59,156 nucleotides of DNA from Acidobacteriaceae bacterium (lineage in GTDB: Bacteria > Acidobacteriota > Terriglobia > Terriglobales > Acidobacteriaceae): the NCBI GenBank assembly GCA_021323655.1, contig JAJPKO010000029.1:1-59156 (forward strand), given 5' to 3'. The notes under the pieces are model-generated. The model ran no database searches and was not told the DNA's origin. It was given only the letters and a program-made list of their open reading frames with translations. Shown here in pieces: positions 35,579-45,341 of this stretch. The position numbers and the translations under genes are program-made. Each line of letters starts with the position of its first letter. Within the stretch, counting starts at the first letter, position 1.

Positions 35579-36778
35579 CTACAGCTTTGCGAAGAAGTCC
35601 CTCATGCGCTTCAGGCCTTCGTCTATGTCATTGTGTGAGACGGCGTAGGAGAGGCGGATGTGCTGTGTTGTTCCGAAGGCTTCACCCGGAACAGTGACGA
35701 CGTTGGCTTCATGCAGCAGGCGGTTGGCGAGTTCCAGAGTATCCTTTGCACCCGGTTTGCCGAGATACGCTGAGACGTTGGGATATACATAGAACGCCCC
35801 TTCCGGCTTGGTGCACGTGATGCCCGGAATCTGGGCCAGTCCGGCAAGGATCTGGTCGCGCAGCTTTAGGTAATCGGCGCGCATTTCGACCACACATTCC
35901 TGCGAGCTGTTCAGCGCGGCGATGGCGGCCTTCTGCACAAAGTGCGCGGTGGATGAGGTGGACTGGCTCTGCAGCTTGCTCATGGCAGCGATGATGGGCT
36001 TGGGGCCGAGCGCATATCCGGCGCGCCATCCGGTCATGGCATAGGTCTTTGAGAGCGAGCCGAGGATGAGAACATGCTCTTTGGCTTCTGTAAACGAGCC
36101 TCCGCTGACCAGCGCCCCATTGTATTGCAGGTAGACGTAGCACTCGTCGAGCAACAGATAGATTCCGCGCTCATGCGCCAGCTTTACGATCTTTTCGAGG
36201 TCCGCCGGAGCGATAACAGAGCCAGCCGGGTTTGAAGGCGAGTTAAGGACAATTGCCTTGGTGCGCGGGGTAATCAGCTTTTCAACCGCCTCGGCTGTGA
36301 TGCGGAAGTTTTCCGCCTCGTCTGTTTCGAGATAGACGACTTTGCCACCCGCGTACTGGATGATGTCCTTGTAAGAGACCCAATAGGGCACAGGCAGGAT
36401 GACCTCATCGCCGTGGTCCACCAGCACCTGGACAGCGTTAAAGATGGCCAGCTTTCCGCCTGTCGTGAAGACGGCCTCGTCAGGCGAGTAATTGGAACCA
36501 AAGTCGCAGGCGTGGCGGTCCACGATGGCCTTGCGCACTTCAGGAATGCCGGAAACCGTGGTGTATCGGGTGAAGTTGTGATTGATGGCTTCAATGGCCG
36601 CGTCCTTAATATGGCGCGGGGTGGCGAAGTGCGGCTCGCCTGCTCCGAAATCCACCAGCTTCGCGCCCTGCGCGCGCAGCTTGGCGGCTTCCGCGGTGAC
36701 GGCCATGGTGGCCGAGACCTCAATCCGTCCAATGCGGTCGGTGAAGACCTTTGCCTGGGTGCCTGTGGCTGTGCTCAT
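35579..36778 (-). CDS. aspC: Class I aminotransferase, aspartate aminotransferase type
   Basis: 399 residues, PLP enzyme of the fold type I, subgroup Ib seen in Thermus and Bacillus. Lys244 in GSLSKTYAMTGWRAGY is the Schiff-base lysine; NSPSNPAGS binds the cofactor region, LLLDECYVYL carries the cofactor Asp, and the late Arg lies in IRLSYA. Swaps amino groups between aspartate/oxaloacetate and glutamate/2-oxoglutarate; prephenate activity is possible in this subgroup. Divergent from the fumarase gene. Confidence 0.9.
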   Translation of the reverse strand: MSTATGTQAKVFTDRIGRIEVSATMAVTAEAAKLRAQGAKLVDFGAGEPHFATPRHIKDAAIEAINHNFTRYTTVSGIPEVRKAIVDRHACDFGSNYSPDEAVFTTGGKLAIFNAVQVLVDHGDEVILPVPYWVSYKDIIQYAGGKVVYLETDEAENFRITAEAVEKLITPRTKAIVLNSPSNPAGSVIAPADLEKIVKLAHERGIYLLLDECYVYLQYNGALVSGGSFTEAKEHVLILGSLSKTYAMTGWRAGYALGPKPIIAAMSKLQSQSTSSTAHFVQKAAIAALNSSQECVVEMRADYLKLRDQILAGLAQIPGITCTKPEGAFYVYPNVSAYLGKPGAKDTLELANRLLHEANVVTVPGEAFGTTQHIRLSYAVSHNDIDEGLKRMRDFFAKL

Positions 36779-36924
36779 GCTCCTATTTTTTCAGATTTTT
36801 GGGAAATGCAGGGAATGAAATTAAGCCTGTACCGTTGTGGTCTCACCGTGCTGCCAGGAGAGTTTGCTTGTTACACTAAAAGGTCGGCTTTATTCCCTCT
36901 CCACACGAGGTTTGTAACACTCCC

Positions 36925-38448
36925 ATGGCGACGATCCAGCAGGAAGACCTGATTCAGAGCGTGGCGGATGCGCTCCAGTACATCAGCTATTACCATCCGG
37001 TGGATTACATCAAGAATCTGGCGCAGGCCTATGAGCGCGAGCAGTCTCCGGCGGCCAGGGATGCGATGGCGCAGATCCTCATCAATTCGCGGATGTGCGC
37101 CGAAGGGCACCGGCCGATCTGTCAGGATACGGGAATTGTTACTGTCTTTCTGAAGATCGGCATGGATGTGCGCTGGGACGCCGAGCTGACCGTGCAGGAG
37201 ATGGTGGACGAGGGTGTGCGGCGCGCGTATCTGCATCCAGACAATGTTCTGCGCGCTTCAGTGCTGGCTGACCCGGCAGGCGCGCGAAAGAACACTCGGG
37301 ACAACACGCCGGCTGTGGTCAACATTGAAATGGTCAAGGGCGGCGAGATGGAAGTGATTGTCGCTGCCAAGGGAGGGGGATCTGAGGCCAAGTCGAAGTT
37401 CGTGATGCTGAATCCGTCGGACTCGATTGTGGACTGGGTGCTGAAGACCGTGCCCACGATGGGCGCTGGGTGGTGCCCGCCGGGGATACTGGGCATTGGC
37501 ATTGGCGGTACGGCGGAAAAGGCGATGATTCTGGCCAAAGAAGCGCTGATGGATCCCATTGATATGCAGGAGCTCATTGCGCGCGGACCAAAGAACCGCA
37601 TCGAAGAGCTGCGCATCGAGCTTTATAAAAAAGTGAATGAACTGGGCATTGGCGCGCAGGGGCTTGGCGGGCTGACGACTGTGCTCGACATCAAAATTCG
37701 CGATTATCCGACGCATGCGGCGAACCTGCCTGTGGCAATGATTCCTAATTGCGCGGCGACACGGCATGCGCATTTTGTGCTGGATGGCTCTGGCCCAGCG
37801 GCGCTTGAACCGCCGTCGCTCGAAGACTGGCCGAAGCTGACCTATGACACGTCTTCCGCTCGCAGGGTGAATCTTGACACCGTTACACGAGAGGAAGTTG
37901 CAACGTGGAAACCGGGCGAGGTGCTGCTGCTGAATGGCAAGCTGCTGACCGGTCGCGATGCGGCACACAAGCGCCTGACAGACATGCTCAACCGCGGCGA
38001 GAAGCTGCCTGTGGACTTTACGGACCGCTTCATCTACTACGTTGGCCCGGTGGTCCCGGTGCGGGAAGAGGTCGTTGGACCAGCCGGTCCTACGACAGCG
38101 ACGCGCATGGACAAGTTCACGCGCCAGATGCTGGAGCAGACTGGGCTTCTGGGGATGGTCGGCAAGGCTGAGCGCGGCCCCGCTGCCATTGAGGCGATTC
38201 GCGACAATAAAGCTGTCTATCTGATGGCCGTGGGTGGAGCGGCCTATCTCGTCTCCAGGGCGATTCGTGCATCGCGCGTGCTGGCGTTTGAAGACCTCGG
38301 CATGGAAGCCATCTATGAGTTCGAGGTCAAGGACATGCCAGTCACGGTCGCGGTGGACTCCAAAGGCACGTCTGTCCACGAAACCGGGCCGAAAGAGTGG
38401 CGGGCCAGAATACAGTCAGAGTTTGCCGGTGTGCCGATTCTGGCGTGA
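36925..38448 (+). CDS. fumA: Class I fumarate hydratase (4Fe-4S)
   Basis: 507 residues with alpha and beta domains fused in one chain. Interconverts fumarate and malate with an oxygen-sensitive iron-sulfur cluster. The three cluster cysteines appear as Cys66 (CQDTG), Cys184 (WCPPG) and Cys275 (NCAATRH). The beta domain carries GPAGPTTATRMD. Followed after 142 bp by aspartase, which supplies fumarate. Class I rather than class II chemistry is clear. Confidence 0.93.
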   Translation: MATIQQEDLIQSVADALQYISYYHPVDYIKNLAQAYEREQSPAARDAMAQILINSRMCAEGHRPICQDTGIVTVFLKIGMDVRWDAELTVQEMVDEGVRRAYLHPDNVLRASVLADPAGARKNTRDNTPAVVNIEMVKGGEMEVIVAAKGGGSEAKSKFVMLNPSDSIVDWVLKTVPTMGAGWCPPGILGIGIGGTAEKAMILAKEALMDPIDMQELIARGPKNRIEELRIELYKKVNELGIGAQGLGGLTTVLDIKIRDYPTHAANLPVAMIPNCAATRHAHFVLDGSGPAALEPPSLEDWPKLTYDTSSARRVNLDTVTREEVATWKPGEVLLLNGKLLTGRDAAHKRLTDMLNRGEKLPVDFTDRFIYYVGPVVPVREEVVGPAGPTTATRMDKFTRQMLEQTGLLGMVGKAERGPAAIEAIRDNKAVYLMAVGGAAYLVSRAIRASRVLAFEDLGMEAIYEFEVKDMPVTVAVDSKGTSVHETGPKEWRARIQSEFAGVPILA

Positions 38449-38590
38449 ATCTTCTTTTGCCATTCTGATCAAAACAGGACCATACCGGAGTGCGCTTCGA
38501 GCGGACCATTTGACCCGGCGGGCCTTTTCGGTGGCGCCTCAGGATGACAATAGTTGATGCTGACGCGTTTCAGAGCATCTAATATCTGCG

Positions 38591-40012
38591 ATGCCAGAAA
38601 CACGTCAGGAAAAGGACTCCCTCGGATTCGTGGATGTTCCGGCGCGCGCTCACTACGGGGCGCAGACGGCGCGGGCGGTTGAGAACTATCCTATCTCTGG
38701 AATGCGGGCGCATCCTGCGCTCATTCGCGCCTTTGGAATGGTGAAGCGCGCGGCAGCAGAAGCGAACAAGGAGCTCGGGCTTGTAGACGCCAGGCGCGCG
38801 GACGCCATTGTCCAGGCTGCGCAAGAAGTCATCGAGGGCAAGTGGGACGCTGAGTTTGTTGTGGATGTCTTCCAGGCGGGAGCGGGCGTCAGCTTCCACA
38901 TGAACACAAACGAGGTCATCGCCAACCGGGCGAATGAGATTCTGGGCGGGAAGCTGGGCGAGTATGCCTTCGTTCATCCGAACGACCATGTGAATTATGG
39001 GCAGTCCACAAACGACGTCTTCCCGACCGGGATGCGGCTGGCCACTCTGCTGAATCTCGAGACGCTGTATCCGGTACTTGATGTGCTGGCAGAATCTTTT
39101 GCCGCAAAGGCGAAAGAGTTTGATGGCGTGATGAAGTCGGGCCGCACGCACATGCAGGATGCAGTGCCCATCCGCTTAGGGCAGGAATTTGCAGCATATG
39201 GTATTGCCATTGCCAAAGGTAAACAATCTTTGCAACGCGCTGCGGACTCGCTTCGCGAGCTTGGTTTGGGCGGAAGCGCCGTGGGTACCGGCATCAATAC
39301 GCATCCCGAGTACCGCGCGAAAGCGATAGCCAATCTGGCGCGCATCTCTGGGCAGCGGCTGGCGCCTGCAGATGATATGCGATGGGCGATGCAATCGAAT
39401 GCCTGCATGGGAGAAGTCAGCGCGGCGCTGCGCGGCATTGCGCTGGAAGTAATTCGCATCTCAAATGACCTGCGGCTCATGTCTTCCGGGCCGAATACAG
39501 GATTCAATGAAATTCATCTGCCCAGTTTGCAGCCGGGGTCATCTATCATGCCGGGCAAGATCAATCCCGTCATGCCGGAGCTGGCGGCGATGGCCAGCTT
39601 CCAGGTCATTGGCAATGACACAGCGGTTGCCTATGCCGTTCAGGCCGGACAGCTTGAGCTGAATGTGATGATGCCGACGATGGCCTACAACGTGCTGCTA
39701 AGCACGACGATTCTCGCCAATATGCTGCGGCAGTTCCATGAGCGCTGCGTAGCGGGAATTACAGCCAATGTGGACCGCTGTAACTTCTACGCGCAGAGCA
39801 CGGTTTCGCTGGCGACGGCGTTGAACCCGTATATTGGCTACGCGAAGGCGGCGGAAATTGTGAAGGAGTCCATTGCCTCGGGTAAGTCCATCATTGAAAT
39901 TGCCCGGTCAAAGAAGCTGTTGAGTGAAGAAGAGATTACGGAAATTCTCGACCCGGTGAGAATGACGGAACCGCAGCCTCCATTGGAGGCTGCGAAAAAG
40001 CGGGACAAATGA
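38591..40012 (+). CDS. aspA: Aspartate ammonia-lyase
   Basis: 473 residues of the aspartase/fumarase superfamily. The signature loop GSSIMPGKINPVMPE spans residues 316-330 with Ser318 as the base, the same number as in the Bacillus aspartase. NDVFPTGMRLA and QDAVPIRLGQEF are aspartase-like; class II fumarases have other residues there. Splits aspartate into fumarate and ammonia. Next to a fumarase and an aspartate aminotransferase, so the three form an aspartate/fumarate node. A fumarase assignment was considered and set aside. Confidence 0.9.
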   Translation: MPETRQEKDSLGFVDVPARAHYGAQTARAVENYPISGMRAHPALIRAFGMVKRAAAEANKELGLVDARRADAIVQAAQEVIEGKWDAEFVVDVFQAGAGVSFHMNTNEVIANRANEILGGKLGEYAFVHPNDHVNYGQSTNDVFPTGMRLATLLNLETLYPVLDVLAESFAAKAKEFDGVMKSGRTHMQDAVPIRLGQEFAAYGIAIAKGKQSLQRAADSLRELGLGGSAVGTGINTHPEYRAKAIANLARISGQRLAPADDMRWAMQSNACMGEVSAALRGIALEVIRISNDLRLMSSGPNTGFNEIHLPSLQPGSSIMPGKINPVMPELAAMASFQVIGNDTAVAYAVQAGQLELNVMMPTMAYNVLLSTTILANMLRQFHERCVAGITANVDRCNFYAQSTVSLATALNPYIGYAKAAEIVKESIASGKSIIEIARSKKLLSEEEITEILDPVRMTEPQPPLEAAKKRDK

Positions 40013-40061
40013 TCTTGAGCTGCATCAGAAACAGATTCTTCGCCTCGCTCCAGATGGCAAG

Positions 40062-40814
40062 CTACTGCCGTCCCCAGCGGTAGACGACGCTTCCCTGCCA
40101 GCCAAGATTGTTCTGGGAGGAGCTGCCGTAGCGGGTCATCAGGTAGCTAGGCGTGAGGCGAAGTGCCAAAGCCGGGCTCAGGTTGTAGTCCACGGAGGCA
40201 CCAGCGGCCAGATTGAACGAATTGCCGTCAGGATAAAGATTGATAAGTGTTGGAGGCAGGCCGCCTGTTCCGGTGCCGAAGTTGCCATGGCCTACGCCTG
40301 CGAGCACATGCGCGGTCCAGCCCCAGTGCACGCCTTCAAAGAAGCGAACCGTTGGGCCTGCCATGAAGGTGTACTGGCTGATGCTGGGCTGATAGACGCC
40401 GTAAGGATTGCGTCCGGTATAGGCAGTTCCATAGTAGCCGCGGGCGTCGGCGGTGATGCCGATCTTGCCGAAGGCGTAGTCGGTGATGCCAACGTGCCAG
40501 CCTGACTCATTGATGTGTTGCAGGAGATTGCCGGGACGGAAGCGCAGATAGTTTCCGCCAAAGTAGACCTCATATTTGTGGCTGTAGGTGTCCCGGATGG
40601 TCTGTTGATCGCGCAAATGGCGGCGGGCCTTTACGCGTTCCTGCGCCTGGCGCAGGACTTCGGCGCGCTGCTGCTGGGTCTGTTGCTGAGGGGCGGTCTG
40701 CGCTGCGAGCTGCTGGTCAACGATTGGCGACGTCTGCTGTGCCCGTGACTGAGAAAATGCGAAAGAAGCAAGTGCAAATACCAGAACCGGATAAAAGCGG
40801 TTGGATCGAAACAT
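40062..40814 (-). CDS. Exported outer-membrane beta-barrel protein
   Basis: 250 residues. A signal peptide (to about SQSRAQ) is followed by a Gln/Arg-rich coiled segment (residues about 35-80), then alternating strands with aromatic ends (YEVYFGGNYLRF, ADARGYYGTAY, YTFMAGPTVRFF, SVDYNLSPALALR, GSVVYRWGRQ). The last residue pattern fits an eight-strand barrel. It is related to the protein at 55107-55763. Function unknown; the nearest general description is an outer membrane beta-barrel of the Acidobacteria. Confidence 0.7.
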   Translation of the reverse strand: MFRSNRFYPVLVFALASFAFSQSRAQQTSPIVDQQLAAQTAPQQQTQQQRAEVLRQAQERVKARRHLRDQQTIRDTYSHKYEVYFGGNYLRFRPGNLLQHINESGWHVGITDYAFGKIGITADARGYYGTAYTGRNPYGVYQPSISQYTFMAGPTVRFFEGVHWGWTAHVLAGVGHGNFGTGTGGLPPTLINLYPDGNSFNLAAGASVDYNLSPALALRLTPSYLMTRYGSSSQNNLGWQGSVVYRWGRQ

Positions 40815-41011
40815 GAACCTTAAATGCCTCCACTGCCGGCGAAAACAAAAATCCGGACCACCATGTCAGATCAAAATCAGTAGACCGGTTTTCAGGGCCA
40901 AAGCTCTTTCTATTCTATGGCCTTAGACGGGTTTCGAGGAAAATGGAAATCCAGAAATCCCCTTGCGCATTCGGCTTGTGCCTGTTTTTCTTAAGAAGGC
41001 GAGGAAATTGC

Positions 41012-41584
41012 ATGAAAGGCTTCGTTCTCGGACTGATACTCGGGCTACTTGCCATTCCCGTGACCGTTTTTATTTATTTTCATAGCGGACATCCGCCGGT
41101 GGCCGTTGCCGATCAGCCATTTCTTCTGGAGCGCCAGTTGGTCCGTGCGCCGTTGCATACGCGTATCGAAAAGGAGATGCCGAAAAAGGCGCCGATTTCA
41201 GCCAGTGAGACCAACCTGATGATCGGAGCACAGATTTACCACCAGCAATGCGCTGCATGCCACGGTCTTTACGGACTGCCTTCCAGTTTTGCAGCCCATA
41301 TGTATCCGTCCGCCCCTCAATTGTGGGCACCGCATGACAATGGTGTGGTGGGGGTGAGCGATGATCCGCCGGGCGAGACATTCTGGAAGATAAAAAACGG
41401 AATCAGGCTGACTGGAATGCCTGCGTTTGACCATGTGCTTAACGAAACTCAGATGTGGCAGGTGACGATCCTGCTGGCGAACGCGGACAAGCCGATTCCC
41501 AATGACGTGATGAATCTGTTGAAGCAGCCCTTGTCGTTTAACGCGCCTTCCTCACAGGGACCGACGCTCCCTGGCGTCAAGTGA
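41012..41584 (+). CDS. Membrane-anchored c-type cytochrome
   Basis: 190 residues from ATG 41012, preceded by GAGG; the frame is open to 40943. An uncleaved N-terminal helix (GFVLGLILGLLAIPVTVFIYF) anchors a periplasmic domain with haem-binding Cys80-Ala-Ala-Cys83-His84 and the likely axial Met136 in LTGMPAF. A single-haem electron carrier. No oxidase or dehydrogenase partner is adjacent, so the donor and acceptor are unknown. Confidence 0.9.
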   Translation: MKGFVLGLILGLLAIPVTVFIYFHSGHPPVAVADQPFLLERQLVRAPLHTRIEKEMPKKAPISASETNLMIGAQIYHQQCAACHGLYGLPSSFAAHMYPSAPQLWAPHDNGVVGVSDDPPGETFWKIKNGIRLTGMPAFDHVLNETQMWQVTILLANADKPIPNDVMNLLKQPLSFNAPSSQGPTLPGVK

Positions 41585-41807
41585 CCCCGACTCTGCATGT
41601 AAAGTCTGGATCCAGCGACGGTTACGAACCTTGGGGTGCTTATCTTATATTGGCCTGTACCTTCTTCTGGCGCTGCTTCTTTCCAGGGTATGACGGCGTT
41701 GACGCTCATACCCTCTCGTTCCTGACGTCGGGCATTGTGAGCCTGTGCTCGTCATATAATGCGCCGAGGCAGCTGCAACTGAGTATGCGGCTGAGCTTCT
41801 GAGCGGC

Positions 41808-43994
41808 TCACTTCATGCTCACGACTTCAATATTTCCGCTGCGCCGCAGAATGTCTACCCCGACACCCTGGGCGTGGCGGGTGAGCGCGAGGTCCACGGA
41901 GGCGTGACCGATGCGCAGGCCGCGGATGCGGATGCGTTCGAGCGATTCCGGAAGTGCGGCGTGCTTCAGGTAAATGCGCGATTCTTTCGCGTTGATGGAA
42001 AGACCGAGGCACGCCTGCAACAGCATGAATATGGAGCCTGCTGCCCAGGCCTGCGGAGAGCAGGCCACGGGATAGAGTGTTGGGCCTTTGCCGGGGCGGC
42101 GCGGAAAGCCACAGATCAGCTCCGGCAGACGATGCATATCTACAAAAAGCGAAAGATCGAGCAGGCCGGACATGATCTTCATGGCCAGGTCTTTGCACGC
42201 GCTTTGTGACACGCCATAAGCAATGATGGCATTATCGTGCGGCCAGACAGAACCGTTGTGGTAGGACATGGGGTTATAGCGCTTTTCTACGGAAGCGATG
42301 GTGCGCACGCCCCATCCCGAAAAGAGCGCCGGGGAAAGCAGCGTGTCGGCCACGGAGCGAGCATGGGCGGGCGAGGCAATTCCGGAAAAAAGGCAGTGGC
42401 CTGCATTGGAGCTGCGGATGCGGCACTGCTTCTTTTCGCCGTCGAGCGCGATGGCGAACATGGACAGCTCATCGCACCAGAAGGCAGGCGTGAAGCGGGC
42501 GCGCAGTTCTTCTGCCTGCTGACGAAGCTGGCTGGCGAATTGGGTCTTGTGCAGGTCGTCGGCAGCAGCGGCGATGCGTGATTTGGCCGCGTAAACGTAG
42601 GACTGCACTTCGCACAGCGCGATAGGGCCTTTGGCGATCTGTCCATTGGCGTGAAAGATGGAATCCTGCGAGTCTTTCCATCCCTGCTGGAGAAGGCCAC
42701 TTTCGGCCTGGCGAGCGTATTCAATGAAGCCATCCCCGTCGGTGTCGCCGTAATCGTCCATCCAGCGGAGGGCCGCCTCAATATTGGGCCATATCTCGCG
42801 GAGGAAGTCGAGATCGCCGGTGCGTTCGTAGTACGCGGCAGCGAGCAGGACGAAGAGTGGAGTGGAATCCACACTGCCGTAGTAGCGGCCAAAGGGGACC
42901 TCCCTCAGCTGCGCCATTTCGCCCTTGCGCATTTCGTGGAGAATCTTTCCGGGCTGCGCATCGCGTTCGGGATCCGTGCTGGCAGCCTGAGTCGCGGCCA
43001 GATACGAGAGCACCCCCTTCGCGATTCCGGGAGCGAGCCACAAGGTTTCAAGCGCGGTAATGATGCCATCGCGGCCAAAGACGGTGCTGAACCACGGAAC
43101 ACCTGCGTAGGGATAGGGACCAAACGCGGTTTCTGTCGTCAGCATTTCCATGTCGGCCTTAGATCGGTTGATCCAGTCGTTGAACTGCTCGTTGGATGTG
43201 AAGATGTCTATGCCTGCCAGAGGCGAGGACTGGCGCGAGGTGCTGATCTCCTGCAGGGCATCATCGTAGGTGGGCTTTGCCGCCAGAGTTCCGTTGCTGA
43301 GGCATTTGATGTCGAGGAGGAGGCTGGTTTCTTCCTGCGGCCTCAGATGGAGCGGCACCTTCATGTGCTTATCGCCCATCGTACAGTTGGCAGCGCTGCA
43401 TGTGATGCGGGTGAGGCGAAGCACGTCGTCCAGACCTTCGTAGGCGAGCGCGATGCCGGACTGGTCTACTTCCTGCGGGAGAATTTCGCCGCGCCGTTCA
43501 CGCTTCTGGCCGCGCACTTCAAAGATGTCGGCAAAATCGGCGTCAAAGACGAAGGAGATCTCGATGTCTATGTCCTTCTGGCAGTAGTTGTGGACGGTGA
43601 TGTGGTCAAAGCATGCTCCGTCGGCAAGAAACTTGGTGCGGTAGATGTGGACGGTGCCACTGGGAAGAAAGTCGCCGGATTCTACGTGCATGTCCGGGTT
43701 GGTCTGGTCCACGGCGAGGAGCACGTTATCTTCGCGGATGGTGGAACTCAGGAGCAGAGGACGCTGGCCGCAGATGCGCATCTCCAGGCGCGACAGATGG
43801 CGCGTTTCGTTGTGGAAGATTCCCTGCTGCCCGACGCCGAGGGGGAGGATGTCTCCATTACGGTCAAAGATGGCGAAGGTGTCGCGGTGCATCAGCACCA
43901 GCGTGCGGCTGTCCGCCAGCGACGACTGCGCGCGGATATAGAACTGATTGCCTATCTCGATAACGTCAGAATGAGGCATTTCTTTGACTGCCAT
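41808..43994 (-). CDS. Glycogen debranching enzyme-like amylo-alpha-1,6-glucosidase
   Basis: 728 residues from ATG 43994, twelve bases after GGAG; ATG 44006 lies too close to it. The N-terminal beta domain has RHLSRLEMRICG, and the C-terminal (alpha/alpha)6 barrel has GVPWFSTVFGRDGIITALE, WMDDYGDTDGDGFIEY, QGWKDSQDSIFH and MSYHNGSVWPHDNAII. This matches the bacterial GDE/GH63-like group. It would hydrolyse alpha-1,6 branches or related alpha-glucans in the cytosol. Downstream of the GT4 gene on the same strand (64-bp gap), so probably one operon. Confidence 0.85.
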   Translation of the reverse strand: MAVKEMPHSDVIEIGNQFYIRAQSSLADSRTLVLMHRDTFAIFDRNGDILPLGVGQQGIFHNETRHLSRLEMRICGQRPLLLSSTIREDNVLLAVDQTNPDMHVESGDFLPSGTVHIYRTKFLADGACFDHITVHNYCQKDIDIEISFVFDADFADIFEVRGQKRERRGEILPQEVDQSGIALAYEGLDDVLRLTRITCSAANCTMGDKHMKVPLHLRPQEETSLLLDIKCLSNGTLAAKPTYDDALQEISTSRQSSPLAGIDIFTSNEQFNDWINRSKADMEMLTTETAFGPYPYAGVPWFSTVFGRDGIITALETLWLAPGIAKGVLSYLAATQAASTDPERDAQPGKILHEMRKGEMAQLREVPFGRYYGSVDSTPLFVLLAAAYYERTGDLDFLREIWPNIEAALRWMDDYGDTDGDGFIEYARQAESGLLQQGWKDSQDSIFHANGQIAKGPIALCEVQSYVYAAKSRIAAAADDLHKTQFASQLRQQAEELRARFTPAFWCDELSMFAIALDGEKKQCRIRSSNAGHCLFSGIASPAHARSVADTLLSPALFSGWGVRTIASVEKRYNPMSYHNGSVWPHDNAIIAYGVSQSACKDLAMKIMSGLLDLSLFVDMHRLPELICGFPRRPGKGPTLYPVACSPQAWAAGSIFMLLQACLGLSINAKESRIYLKHAALPESLERIRIRGLRIGHASVDLALTRHAQGVGVDILRRSGNIEVVSMK

Positions 43995-44058
43995 TGGGCC
44001 ATGCATCTCCAGAAAGAACTTGCATCAGCGGTGCTCTGGGGAATCCTTACTTCCATCG

Positions 44059-45132
44059 TTAGGCGGCCATCGTCAGGACATTGCCTGGAAGCGTAAATTC
44101 CGGCTCCTGGCCGACTATCTTCTGGTACACCTTTACGTAGTCCTCGCACATGCGGCGCGCACTAAAGCGCTGCTCGAAGATTTTGCGGCAGTGTTTCCGG
44201 TCGAGTACAACGACCCGCTCGACGGCAGCGGCGGCCTCTTCCAGCGATGAGACGATGTGTCCCGTGACGCCGTCTTCAAGAATCTCCGGCACAGAGCCCA
44301 TGTTCCATGCGATGACTGGCGTTCCGCAGGCCATGGCCTCAATCATCACGAGGCCGAATGGTTCAGGCCAGTCTACGGGCGCGAGAAGCGCGCAGGCGTT
44401 GCCGAGGAAGTCGTTTTTCTCTTTTTCGCCAATCTCGCCGATGAATTCGATAAGTGGATGGTCGAGGAGCCTGCGTATCTTTTCGTCGAAGTATTCTTTA
44501 TCGGCCCGGTCTATCTTCGCGGCAATTTTGAGCGGCATTCCCGCGCGCTTTGCGATTTCAATGGCGCGGTCCACACCTTTTTCCGGCGAAATTCTGCCGA
44601 GAAAGGCCAGGTACCTGCCTGTTCGCTGGTACGGCTTATACAAGTTCTCGGGCAGGCCGTGATGCACGGTGGCGATCCAATTGGCCCATGGAACCGGGCG
44701 GCGCTGTGAATCTGAGATCGAAACAAGATGCATCTCGCTGAACTCACGGAAGAGCGGGTGTATGTCCGGAATGTCGAGACGGCCATGCGTGGTGGTCACC
44801 GCAGGCAAGCCAAGGCGGCGGCTCATAGGAAAATGCAGATAGTCAATGTGATAGTGGATGATGTCGAACTCGGCGGCTCCCTGCGCTACGACCTCGAGCA
44901 TCCGGACATGGTGCGCCAGAGGATCAATCACTTGCTTGCCGGCCAGCCGAAGCGCACTGGAACAAATGGCGCGGAGTTCGGCACTGGTGCGGGAATCGCC
45001 GCTGGCAAACAGCACGACTTCGTGTCCCTGACGAACCAGCTCTTCTGTAAGGTAAGAAACAACTCGCTCCGTTCCTCCATAGAGTTTTGGCGGCACACTC
45101 TCATAGAGAGGAGCAACCTGGGCAATCTTCAT
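44059..45132 (-). CDS. GT4-family glycosyltransferase
   Basis: 357 residues, GT-B fold. The N-terminal YGGTERVVSYLTEELVRQGHEVVLF is the acceptor-domain opening; the C-terminal nucleotide-sugar site has FLGRISPEKGVDRAI and PEPFGLVMIEAMACGTPVIA with the two glutamates eight apart. Transfers a sugar from an NDP-sugar; donor and acceptor unknown. The neighbour debranching enzyme suggests alpha-glucan or trehalose-like metabolism. First gene of this pair. Confidence 0.88.
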   Translation of the reverse strand: MKIAQVAPLYESVPPKLYGGTERVVSYLTEELVRQGHEVVLFASGDSRTSAELRAICSSALRLAGKQVIDPLAHHVRMLEVVAQGAAEFDIIHYHIDYLHFPMSRRLGLPAVTTTHGRLDIPDIHPLFREFSEMHLVSISDSQRRPVPWANWIATVHHGLPENLYKPYQRTGRYLAFLGRISPEKGVDRAIEIAKRAGMPLKIAAKIDRADKEYFDEKIRRLLDHPLIEFIGEIGEKEKNDFLGNACALLAPVDWPEPFGLVMIEAMACGTPVIAWNMGSVPEILEDGVTGHIVSSLEEAAAAVERVVVLDRKHCRKIFEQRFSARRMCEDYVKVYQKIVGQEPEFTLPGNVLTMAA

Positions 45133-45341
45133 CTCTGCATACTCCTGTCAGCTTGCCTGCGGATGGCCCCTGAGCCGGAAGTCATGCGCGTTGGGGAACG
45201 CTGATTATTAAAATGTGGCGGTGTGCTCAGTGGTTTTGCAGGCAGATATATTTGCACGCAGGCCCGGGATGTACACAGGCCTGTTCTTCGCGCACAGTTT
45301 TAGTACTGATAGATGATGATGATAAGCGAAGGAAGGTTGCT

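Noticed and set aside
38591-40012. Class II fumarase (FumC) as the identity of the lyase
   Set aside because: The QDAVPIRLGQEF and GSSIMPGKINPVMPE segments are aspartase-like; fumarases have different residues in both places.
41585-41807. Plus-strand 73-codon frame after the cytochrome gene
   Set aside because: Begins within the cytochrome stop, has no ribosome site and no recognisable sequence; probably non-coding.
42651-44096. 481-codon plus-strand frame opposite the debranching enzyme
   Set aside because: Antisense shadow of a well-supported enzyme; the translation is compositionally biased and has no domain.
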